Shown here: positions 15,867 to 22,512 of the stretch, one piece after another | Layout: every line of letters starts with the position of its first letter | Position numbering within the stretch: position 1 is the first letter of the stretch | Assembly: GCA_003255745.1 (NCBI GenBank) | Contig: QKYL01000196.1 | Location: forward strand, 1 to 44,986 | DNA: 44,986 bases | Direction of reading: 5' to 3' | Origin: Paracoccus saliphilus | GTDB taxonomy: Bacteria > Pseudomonadota > Alphaproteobacteria > Rhodobacterales > Rhodobacteraceae | Translations under genes and position numbers: made by a program | The notes under the pieces: generated by a model | Databases searched by the model: none | Told to the model about the DNA's origin: nothing | What the model saw: only the letters and a program-made list of their open reading frames with translations

Positions 15867-18196
15867 ACATAGGCCGCCTTGATGTTCTTGAAGCCCGTCT
15901 CGAACTGCACGGTCAGGGTGTCCTCGGCGATGCCCATGATCTGACCTTCGCCGAACTTGGCATGGCTGACGCGGTCACCGACGCTGAAGCGTGTGGCCGG
16001 GGCTGCGTCGATGGTAACCGGCGTGCGATGGACCGGCCCCCGCCGTTCCGCCGCCCGCGCCTGCATCCGCTTCCAGCCGGGCGAGGCATAGACATCAGCC
16101 TTGGCGACCCGTTCGTCCATGCGCGTGCTGCCGGCCGAGGCCATGGCCGCGCCATAGCCGCCACCGTAAAGGCCCGGAGGCGTCAGCACCTCGACATGCT
16201 CCTCGGGCAGCTCGTCGACGAAACGCGACGGCAGGCTGGATTGCCACTGACCATACATGCGGCGGTTTCCGGCAAAACTGATCGTGGCCAGCCGTTCGGC
16301 GCGCGTGATGCCGACATAGGCCAGCCGCCGCTCCTCCTCCAGGCCCTTGGTGCCCTGTTCGTCCATGGCGCGCTGGTTGGGGAACAGCCCGTCCTCCCAT
16401 CCCGGCAGGAAGACAACCGGAAACTCCAACCCCTTGGCCCCGTGCAGCGTCATGATGCTGACCTGCTCGGCCTGATCGCCGTCGTCGCGGTCCATGACCA
16501 GCGCGACGTGTTCAAGGAAGCCCTGAAGGTTCTCGAACTCCTCCAGCGCCTTGACCAGTTCCTTGAGGTTGTCCAGCCGCCCCGGCGCGTCGGGCGACTT
16601 GTCGTTCTGCCACATGGCGGTATAGCCGGATTCGTCCAGCAGGCGTTCAGCCAGCGCCACATGTGGACTGCCGGCCAGCACGTCGCCATGGCTGCGCCCG
16701 ATCAGCGCCACGAAGGCCCGCAGGTTGGCCAGCCCCTTGCCGCCCAGATGGCCCTCATCAACCGCGATCTTGGCGCCCTCCAGCAGGCTGACCCCGTTCT
16801 GCCGCGCGGCCATCTGGATGGTCTGCAGCGCCTTGTCGCCCAATCCGCGCTTGGGCGTGTTCACGATCCGCTCAAAGGCTAGGTCATCCTCGGGGGACAC
16901 GACCAGCCGGAAATAGGCCATCGCGTCGCGGATTTCCTGCCGCTCGTAAAAGCGGGGGCCGCCGATGACGCGGTAAGGCAGGCCGATCGTCATGAAGCGG
17001 TCCTCAAAGGCCCGCATCTGGTGGCTGGCGCGCACAAGGATCGCGATGTCGTTCAGGCTGACGCGGCCCAGGCTGGCGCGGTGACCGCCCTGGAAGGTCT
17101 CGATCTCTTCGCCGATCCAGCGGGCCTCGGCCTCGCTGTCCCAGTGCCCGATCAGGCGCACCTTGTCGCCCGGTTCGGCATCGGTCCACAGCGTCTTGCC
17201 CAACCGTCCCCGGTTCGCGGCGATCAGCCCCGAAGCCGCGCCCAGGATCTGCGGGGTGGAACGATAGTTCTGCTCCAGCCGGATCACCTCGGCGCCCGGA
17301 AAATCCTTCTCGAAGCGCAGGATGTTGCCCACCTCGGCCCCGCGCCAACCATAGATCGACTGGTCGTCGTCGCCCACGCAGCAGATGTTGCGATGCCCTT
17401 GCGCCAACAGCCGCAGCCACATGTACTGGGCGACGTTCGTGTCTTGGTATTCGTCCACCAAAATATAGCGGAACCTGTCCTGCCACTGCCGCAGCACGTC
17501 CGGATGCGCCTGGAACAGCGTCACGCAATGCATCAAGAGGTCGCCGAAATCGACCGCGTTCAACGTCAGCAGGCGATCCTGATAGGCCGCGTACAGCTTG
17601 CCGCCACGACCGTCGAAAGCCTCGCCCTCGCCGCGCGGCAGGTTCGGTGGCGTCAGGCAGCGGTTCTTCCAGCCGTCGATCAGATGGGCCAGCTGCCGGG
17701 CGGGCCAGCGTTTTTCGTCGATGTTCTCGGCCGAGATCAGCTGCTTCAGCAGCCGGATCTGGTCGTCGGTGTCCAGGATGGTGAAGCTTGGCTTCAGGTG
17801 CAGCCCCTCGCGGCCGATCAGTTCGGCATGGCGGCGCAGAATCTTGACGCTGATCGAATGGAAGGTGCCCAGCCAGGGCATCCCCTCGACCGTTTCGCCC
17901 AGCAGGCGCGCGATCCGGTCCTTCATCTCGCGCGCGGCCTTGTTGGTGAAGGTAACAGCCAGCATCTGCCCCGGCCGCGCCCGGCCCAGCATCAGCAGAT
18001 GCGCGATCCGGGTGGTCAAGGCGCGGGTCTTGCCGGTGCCCGCGCCCGCCAGCATCAGGACCGGGCCGTCCAGCGATTCGACCGCTGCCCGCTGCGCGGC
18101 GTTCAGTCCCTCCAGGTAGGCTGCGGGACGTGCCGACATCGCCCGCTGCGACAGCGGGACACGCACAAGATCATCGGAATCGTCGAAATGCTCCAT
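15830..18196 (-). CDS. uvrD: ATP-dependent DNA helicase UvrD/PcrA
   Basis: 788-residue superfamily 1A helicase. Motifs in order: LNAAQRAAVE (Q motif), AGAGTGKT (Walker A, 50-57), VTFTNKAAREM (Ia), LVDEYQDTN (Walker B/II), CCVGDDDQSIYGWRGA (III), RLEQNYRS (IV), MTLHGAKGLEFPVVFLPG (V) and YVGITRAE (VI). The C-terminal tail ends in the KNIKAAY...DDVPF form I associate with alphaproteobacterial UvrD. It acts 3'-5' in nucleotide excision and mismatch repair and in clearing RecA filaments. The start at 18196 lies close to MSARPAAYLEG, an alternative start 19 codons in; either keeps all motifs. Its 3' end overlaps the EcsC gene. Confidence 0.96.
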   Translation of the reverse strand: MEHFDDSDDLVRVPLSQRAMSARPAAYLEGLNAAQRAAVESLDGPVLMLAGAGTGKTRALTTRIAHLLMLGRARPGQMLAVTFTNKAAREMKDRIARLLGETVEGMPWLGTFHSISVKILRRHAELIGREGLHLKPSFTILDTDDQIRLLKQLISAENIDEKRWPARQLAHLIDGWKNRCLTPPNLPRGEGEAFDGRGGKLYAAYQDRLLTLNAVDFGDLLMHCVTLFQAHPDVLRQWQDRFRYILVDEYQDTNVAQYMWLRLLAQGHRNICCVGDDDQSIYGWRGAEVGNILRFEKDFPGAEVIRLEQNYRSTPQILGAASGLIAANRGRLGKTLWTDAEPGDKVRLIGHWDSEAEARWIGEEIETFQGGHRASLGRVSLNDIAILVRASHQMRAFEDRFMTIGLPYRVIGGPRFYERQEIRDAMAYFRLVVSPEDDLAFERIVNTPKRGLGDKALQTIQMAARQNGVSLLEGAKIAVDEGHLGGKGLANLRAFVALIGRSHGDVLAGSPHVALAERLLDESGYTAMWQNDKSPDAPGRLDNLKELVKALEEFENLQGFLEHVALVMDRDDGDQAEQVSIMTLHGAKGLEFPVVFLPGWEDGLFPNQRAMDEQGTKGLEEERRLAYVGITRAERLATISFAGNRRMYGQWQSSLPSRFVDELPEEHVEVLTPPGLYGGGYGAAMASAGSTRMDERVAKADVYASPGWKRMQARAAERRGPVHRTPVTIDAAPATRFSVGDRVSHAKFGEGQIMGIAEDTLTVQFETGFKNIKAAYVQPAGGGDDVPF

Positions 18197-18260
18197 CCCG
18201 CCAACATAGGCAGACGGGCCTCACAAGGAAAGCCCGATGTTCCCTATCCGTTCCCGCCTT

Positions 18261-18297
18261 GTGCCACGGCCTGCAAATATCGCGCGGGCCGTGGCAC
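18261..18297. repeat. Long perfect hairpin between folE2 and uvrD
   Basis: GTGCCACGGCC at 18261-18271 and GGCCGTGGCAC at 18287-18297 form an 11-bp perfect stem around a 15-base AT-richer loop. It lies between the folE2 stop and the uvrD start, both minus strand. There is no T-run, so it may be a factor-dependent terminator, an mRNA 3'-end stabiliser for folE2, or an element in the uvrD promoter region. Confidence 0.5.
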
Positions 18298-18323
18298 GGG
18301 CTGCCGTGTCACCGGACGGGGGT

Positions 18324-19286
18324 TCAGGCGCGCAGGCCCGCAAAGGTCCCCGGATCCAGCGAGTTCTGCGCAAAGGTCGGCCCGCTGGTCAGCAGGCTGA
18401 CCGCATCATGGGAATGCAGCGACTCCTGGTGGCTGGCCACGACACGGAAATCGCCGATATGCGGATCGGCCAGCAGCTGCGCGGCAAAGGCCCGGACCGC
18501 ATCTTCGACAAAGATCGGATTGGCAGCGTTCAGTTCGGCAAAAGCCTGTTCATCCTCGCGCTTGACCATCACCTGCGTCTCGGTGGGAACGGCGCGGCGG
18601 CACAACTCGATCACGTCCTCGAACCACACGCGCTCGGGACCGTCCATCACCAGCGAGATCCGCGCGACCGAACGCTGCGAATGCGGCGTGGCCAACCGGC
18701 CCCGCGTTTCGCGCGCATGTTCCGACAGCTCCAGCGAACAGGGGCAGGTCGAGGAATAGACGTAATCCAAGTGCATCACCCGCAGGCGCGTCCCCGACTG
18801 TTCGATGACTTCCAGGGTGATGTCGTAATACTGCCACCCCGACAGGCCCGAACGCAGCGAGGCGACCTTCATCGGATAGGAAAACCGCATCTGGATGCGA
18901 GCGTCTAGGGCGTCCAGGTCGGTCTTGTAATCCTCCAGCGCCGCCTCCAGCACGGACAGGCTGAACTGATGTTCGGAATGGCCATAAAAGGACCGCATGA
19001 TCCGGCTCATGTTGATGCCTTTGCGATCGGCCTCCAGGCTGACCGTGCCGGTGACGCTGGTTTCCAGCGCAATCTCGCCCCCGTCACGGGTCAGATAGCG
19101 GATCGGCAGCCGGAAATTCGAGATCCCCACATGCTGGATGGGCGCACGGGCGCCGATGATCAGGCTGGCGGGCCCGTTCTGCAGATCCGGCAATCCGGCC
19201 TTGTAGGCGTCGTCCACACGGAAGTCCGCGTCGTAATGACGAAGAAGGGCGGGATAGGCTGGGGTCAGGGGACGAATCTCGGTCAT
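18324..19286 (-). CDS. folE2: GTP cyclohydrolase I, type IB (FolE2)
   Basis: Converts GTP to 7,8-dihydroneopterin triphosphate, the first step of folate (and queuosine) synthesis. 320 residues, typical for COG1469 rather than the shorter FolE. The family's metal/catalytic cysteine lies in YSSTCPCSLELSEHARETRG, followed by HSQRS. The ATG at 19286 has a GGAGG ribosome-binding site. FolE2 uses various divalent metals and in many bacteria substitutes for zinc-dependent FolE; no Zur-like palindrome is evident in the 154-base gap to metZ. I see nothing else coding in that gap. Confidence 0.95.
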   Translation of the reverse strand: MTEIRPLTPAYPALLRHYDADFRVDDAYKAGLPDLQNGPASLIIGARAPIQHVGISNFRLPIRYLTRDGGEIALETSVTGTVSLEADRKGINMSRIMRSFYGHSEHQFSLSVLEAALEDYKTDLDALDARIQMRFSYPMKVASLRSGLSGWQYYDITLEVIEQSGTRLRVMHLDYVYSSTCPCSLELSEHARETRGRLATPHSQRSVARISLVMDGPERVWFEDVIELCRRAVPTETQVMVKREDEQAFAELNAANPIFVEDAVRAFAAQLLADPHIGDFRVVASHQESLHSHDAVSLLTSGPTFAQNSLDPGTFAGLRA

Positions 19287-19440
19287 TATGGCCTCCGGCT
19301 CTGGCGGTGACTGATATAGGGGGCGCTGCTCGAAAAGTCACCACGATAGAAGATGCACGACGCCGGCCGCGAAAATGTGACGGAACAGCGCGGCAAAACC
19401 CCGCGACCAGCCGTCTCATGTCGCCCCGCAACGCCCATGG

Positions 19441-20628
19441 TCACCCTTCCAGCGCCTGCAGCAGGTCGGCGGTCAGATCGGCGGCATGTTCCAGCCCGAT
19501 CGAGATCCGCAACAGTCCCGGCGTGATCCCCAGATGCGCCTTGTCGGCATCCGACAGGCGCTGGTGGGTGGTCGTGGCGGGATGGGTGACGATCGACTTG
19601 GCATCGCCCAGGTTGTTCGAGATGCGGATGATCCGCAGCCGGTCCAATGCCTTGAAGGCGGCGTTCTTGCCGTCCGCCAGCTCGATCGCGATCATCGTGC
19701 CGCCCGATCCCATCTGCCGCATCGTCAGGTCGTGCTGCGGATGGTCCGGCAGGCCCGGATAGATCACGCGCGACAGGCGCGGATGCCCGTGCAGGGCGGC
19801 CGCGATGGCCGCGGCCGCATCCGCCTGCGCGCGCACGCGCAGGTCCATCGTCTGCAGCCCGTTCAGCATGATCCAGGCATGGAAGGGGCTGATCGCCCCG
19901 CCAGTATGCTTCAGATAAGGCTCGGCCACCTCGCGCACGAAATGCCTTGTGCCGCAGATGACGCCGGCCAGGGCGCGGCCGCCCCCGTCGATATGCTTGG
20001 TCGCCGAATACACGATGACATCGGCCCCCTGCTCGACCGCCCGGGAAAAAACCGGGGTGGCAAAGACATTGTCCACGACCACCGTTGCCCCGGCAGCATG
20101 GGCCAGATCGGCCACTGCCTTCAGGTCGATCACCTCCAGCGTGGGGTTCGAGACGCTTTCGAAGAACACCGCCCGCGTGCCGGGGCGGATCGCCGCAGCC
20201 CACTGGTCCAGGTCGGTGCCGTCGACATAGCTGACCTTGACCCCGAACCGGGCCAGCAAGTCCAGCACATAAAGGCATGACCCGAACAGCGCCCGTGCCG
20301 CCACGACATGATCGCCCGGTTTGCACATCGCAAACATCGCGCCGTTGACCGCCGCCATGCCGCTGGCGGTGGCAAAGGCGTCCTCGGTCCCCTCCAGCGC
20401 GGCGATGCGGTCCTCGAACATGCGGCTGGTGGGGTTGCCATAGCGGGCATAGATGAACTCGTCAGGACCGGTACCCTGGAACCGCGCCTCGGCCTGGGCG
20501 GCGCTGTCATAAACAAAGCCCTGGGTCATGAAGATGGCTTCTGCCATCTCGCCATACTGGCTGCGGCGCGTGCCGTGATGAACGGCCTGGGTGCGGGGGT
20601 GAAGCTTGTTGTCGGGCGAAACGGTCAT
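19441..20628 (-). CDS. metZ: O-succinylhomoserine sulfhydrylase MetZ
   Basis: PLP enzyme making homocysteine directly from an O-acylhomoserine and sulfide, the direct sulfhydrylation route to methionine. 395 residues. The Schiff-base lysine is Lys211 in VIVYSATKHIDGGGR, and ARYGNPTSRMFEDRIAALEG near residue 61 is the classic Cys/Met PLP N-terminal motif. It uses sulfide made by the CysI/CysH pathway encoded 12 kb downstream. The start at 20628 begins the conserved protein; an in-frame codon at 20685 would read through the GGGGATAATCCCC palindrome. The leader of more than 100 bases may be regulatory, though I could not match it to a known SAM riboswitch. Confidence 0.93.
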   Translation of the reverse strand: MTVSPDNKLHPRTQAVHHGTRRSQYGEMAEAIFMTQGFVYDSAAQAEARFQGTGPDEFIYARYGNPTSRMFEDRIAALEGTEDAFATASGMAAVNGAMFAMCKPGDHVVAARALFGSCLYVLDLLARFGVKVSYVDGTDLDQWAAAIRPGTRAVFFESVSNPTLEVIDLKAVADLAHAAGATVVVDNVFATPVFSRAVEQGADVIVYSATKHIDGGGRALAGVICGTRHFVREVAEPYLKHTGGAISPFHAWIMLNGLQTMDLRVRAQADAAAAIAAALHGHPRLSRVIYPGLPDHPQHDLTMRQMGSGGTMIAIELADGKNAAFKALDRLRIIRISNNLGDAKSIVTHPATTTHQRLSDADKAHLGITPGLLRISIGLEHAADLTADLLQALEG

Positions 20629-20655
20629 GTGGGACTGCCTTTCGGTGATCCACGC

Positions 20656-20668
20656 GGGGATAATCCCC
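20656..20668. promoter_or_regulatory. GGGGAT-A-ATCCCC palindrome in the metZ leader
   Basis: A perfect 13-base inverted repeat centred at 20662, with its near edge 27 bases upstream of the metZ ATG. It could be an operator at the metZ promoter or a short mRNA hairpin that hides the ribosome-binding region. No established regulator is assigned. Confidence 0.4.
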
Positions 20669-20731
20669 ACCCGGTTTCTTCGCAACTGGTAAGCCTGTTC
20701 AGATTACCTCGCATGCGATGAAGTAGGAAAG

Positions 20732-20759
20732 TCTGCATTTTGCAGAAACTGCATTTTTT
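20732..20759 (+). repeat. Two mutually exclusive hairpins with a T6 run
   Basis: TCTGCA-TTT-TGCAGA (20732-20746) and TGCAG-AAA-CTGCA followed by TTTTTT (20741-20759) share the central TGCAG, so only one can form at a time. The second looks like a small intrinsic terminator on the + strand. There is no known plus-strand gene upstream; it might stop antisense transcription coming out of metZ. The structure is seen; the role is speculative. Confidence 0.35.
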
Positions 20760-20806
20760 CGTATATATTTCATGCGTATAGGGGGAAATACTACTACATT
20801 ATGCAG

Positions 20807-20835
20807 TTGGATATACCTAGGGTTGCACCTATAAC
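20807..20835 (+). promoter_or_regulatory. Sigma-70-type promoter for the candidate small RNA
   Basis: TTGGAT (20807-20812), a spacer of exactly 17 bases, then TATAAC (20830-20835). Transcription would start at about 20841-20843, at the edge of the GC-rich structured stretch. This is one of the best -35/-10 pairs I can find in the window, and no open reading frame with a ribosome-binding site follows it. Confidence 0.5.
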
Positions 20836-20841
20836 GTTCAA

Positions 20842-20988
20842 AGGGGTCGGGCAGAATCGCTGCTGCCGGGCTTCTGACCTGCCCCGTTCCGGGGTCCGGC
20901 GTCGGAAGACGGGTGCCAAGCAGGGCTTGCTTGCGCAGCTTCCTGGTTTCCAAGCCGGTGTTCGTCGGATGAACCGGCTTGATCTTTT
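20842..20988 (+). ncRNA. Candidate small RNA (about 147 nt), family not recognised
   Basis: Bounded by a good promoter (20807-20835) and an intrinsic terminator (20951-20988). Internal stems include GGCAG/CTGCC, CCCCG-TTC-CGGGG and AAGCA/TGCTT. I checked by eye for SRP RNA (GGAAGGAAGCAGCC-type core), tmRNA, RNase P (GAGGAAAGTCC) and the Rhodobacter CcsR-type CUCCUCC loops, and found none. The size would suit 6S RNA, but the 5' and 3' ends do not form a convincing closing stem. Minus-strand transcription from dctD toward metZ would be antisense to it. Existence is inferred from signals only. Confidence 0.4.
20951..20988 (+). terminator. Intrinsic terminator of the candidate small RNA
   Basis: Perfect 9-bp stem CAAGCCGGT (20951-20959) / ACCGGCTTG (20973-20981) with a 13-base loop, followed by ATCTTTT. 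The T-run sits on the + strand, where no protein gene ends, which is the main reason to suspect a plus-strand transcript here. Confidence 0.55.
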
Positions 20989-21111
20989 AACCGCGTTTCA
21001 AGAGTAGCCCGTGCCACAAGCACGAGCCTGCTTTCTGATCCTGCCGATCATCCGAACTGCGGTCGGTTTTTCCCGGTGCCTGTGTATCGTGCAAGACCGC
21101 AGGGACAGCCC

Positions 21112-21139
21112 GGGGGCGGCCCGTCCGCCCCCGAGTTTT
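21112..21139. terminator. GC-rich hairpin at the 3' side of dctD
   Basis: GGGGGCGG (21112-21119) / CCGCCCCC (21125-21132) with a five-base loop. It lies 33 bases downstream of the dctD stop on the minus strand, where no T-run follows; on the + strand GAGTTTT follows it. It could serve as the dctD terminator or as a backup terminator for plus-strand transcription from the intergenic region. Confidence 0.5.
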
Positions 21140-21164
21140 CGCGCCAACAGTGCCCCGTAGACCC

Positions 21165-22490
21165 TTACAGGTAGTCGCCGCGCTGCAACCCGTATTTGGC
21201 CATCTTCTCGTTCAGTGTGCGCCGGGGCAGGCACAGCTCCTCCATGACGCTGGCGATGCTGCCCTTGTGGCGGCGCATGGTGTTGTCGATCAGCATCTTC
21301 TCGAAGCTTTCGACATATTCCTTCAGCGGCTTGCCTTCGGTCGTGGTGGCCTGCTGGTTGTCTTCGCCATCCGCCATCAGCAGCGACGCGATCGACCCTG
21401 AACCGCGCCGGTTCTGCAGCACCGCCCGTTCGGCCACGTTGATCAGCTGGCGGATGTTGCCCGGCCACGGCGCCTGCAGCAGCTGGGCGGCCTCCTGCGC
21501 GCTGACCTGCGGGGGCTCGCAGCCGTATTCTTCGCTGAACTGCTCAGTCATGCGGGTGAAAAGCGCCAGGATATCCTCGCCCCGCGCGCGCAGCGGCGGC
21601 AGGGTGATCTTCAGCGCGGACAGGCGATAGAACAGGTCGGGCCGCAGCGAATCCTCGGCCCGGCGCCCTTCGCCGCGGGCATTGCTGATCGCGATGATCC
21701 GGGTTTCCGCAGGCGTCCCCTGCTCACTGATGAAGGCCAGCAGGCGCGCCTGCAGGGCCTCCGACAGCGCCTCGACATCCTCAAGGCACAGAGTGCCTGC
21801 ACGGGCCTCCTCGACGGCAGGCAGCCCGTCCTCCAGCGGCCCGAACAGGCGCGCGGACAGTGCCTCGTCGTTGTAGGCCGCGCAGGACACGGGTACGAAC
21901 TTCTTGGACGCGCGCGGCCCAACCGCATGCAGCGCATGTGCCACCAGCGTCTTGCCGGTCCCGGTTTCGCCGTCGATCAGCACATGGCCGTCGGCCTGAC
22001 CCAGGTCCAGGATGTCCTCGCGCAGGCGTTCCATCACCGGGCTGGCGCCGATCAGCTTGGACATGACCTGCTGCCCCTCCGACAGGTCGCGACGCAGGGC
22101 GCGGTTGTCCAGCGTCATGCGGCGCGCCTGCGTGGCCTTTTTGGCCAGCTGCGTCATGCGGTCCGGGTTGAAGGGCTTCTCCATGAAGTCCATGGCACCG
22201 ATCCGCATCGCCTCGACTGCCATCGGCACGTCGCCATGACCGGTGATCATGATGACCGGCAGGCTGCTGTCCAGCCCCATCAGCCGCTTGAGGAAGGCCA
22301 TGCCGTCCATCCCCGGCATGCGGATGTCGCTGACCACAACGCCCGGCCAATCGGGGCCGATCACCTTCAGCGCATCTTCGGCACTGGCAAAGGTTTCGGT
22401 TTCGAAACCCGACAGGACCAGCCACTGGCTGATCGATTCCCGCATGTCCGGTTCGTCATCCACAATCGCGATCTTCAGCTTGCGGGACAT
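21165..22490 (-). CDS. dctD: NtrC-family response regulator, DctD-like, lacking the GAFTGA loop
   Basis: 441 residues: REC domain (about 6-120, phospho-acceptor Asp55 in VVVSDIRMPGMDG, Lys in FMEKPFNPD), AAA+ domain (about 145-370) and a Fis-type helix-turn-helix at the end (GSIASVMEELCLPRRTLNEKMAKYG). Walker A GETGTGKT is intact and the arginine-finger block is LRPDLFYRL. But where sigma-54 activators read LFGHxxGAFTGAxxxxxGxFExAxGGTLFLDEI, this protein reads LFGPLEDGLPAVEEARAG then TLCLEDVEAL. The GAFTGA loop is missing and the Walker B acids are E-D, not D-E. It therefore probably does not activate sigma-54 in the usual way. The start at 22490 begins the REC domain. Its partner kinase gene ends 22 bases upstream. 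No dicarboxylate transporter is nearby, so the dct name is by homology only. Confidence 0.85.
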   Translation of the reverse strand: MSRKLKIAIVDDEPDMRESISQWLVLSGFETETFASAEDALKVIGPDWPGVVVSDIRMPGMDGMAFLKRLMGLDSSLPVIMITGHGDVPMAVEAMRIGAMDFMEKPFNPDRMTQLAKKATQARRMTLDNRALRRDLSEGQQVMSKLIGASPVMERLREDILDLGQADGHVLIDGETGTGKTLVAHALHAVGPRASKKFVPVSCAAYNDEALSARLFGPLEDGLPAVEEARAGTLCLEDVEALSEALQARLLAFISEQGTPAETRIIAISNARGEGRRAEDSLRPDLFYRLSALKITLPPLRARGEDILALFTRMTEQFSEEYGCEPPQVSAQEAAQLLQAPWPGNIRQLINVAERAVLQNRRGSGSIASLLMADGEDNQQATTTEGKPLKEYVESFEKMLIDNTMRRHKGSIASVMEELCLPRRTLNEKMAKYGLQRGDYL

Positions 22491-22512
22491 TCTCTGATCC
22501 TCTCGTGTTTCT

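Larger units (their letters stand above)
20629..21164. other. 536-base intergenic region between metZ and dctD
   Basis: The longest non-coding stretch in the window, with no credible protein gene. Its left third (about 20690-20835) is strikingly AT-rich for this chromosome and holds the metZ leader and a plus-strand promoter. The middle (about 20842-20988) is a GC-rich stretch of nested hairpins ending in a terminator, scored separately as a possible small RNA. The right third holds an 8-bp long-range stem (CTGCGGTC 21057-21064 with GACCGCAG 21095-21102), a 5-bp hairpin (CGTGC/GCACG, 21010-21024) and a strong GC hairpin next to the dctD stop. Confidence 0.7.

Noticed and set aside
20629..20720. 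SAM-II or SAM/SAH riboswitch upstream of metZ
   Set aside because: I could not find the conserved GCTAAA-type 3' element of SAM-II or the GCTTCCTGGC-type loop of SAM/SAH, so I kept only the palindrome as an observation.
20785..20800. TACTAC-containing AT-rich motif near 20790 as a second copy of the gloA operator
   Set aside because: Only one half-site is present, without the inverted partner at the right spacing.
20842..20988. Assignment of the structured stretch as 6S RNA or SRP RNA
   Set aside because: Core SRP motif absent; ends do not pair as a 6S closing stem; left as an unassigned candidate.
20801..21007. 68-codon open frame on + in the metZ-dctD gap
   Set aside because: No ribosome-binding site, the ATG lies upstream of the predicted transcription start, and the frame crosses the terminator hairpin. 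Not a credible gene.
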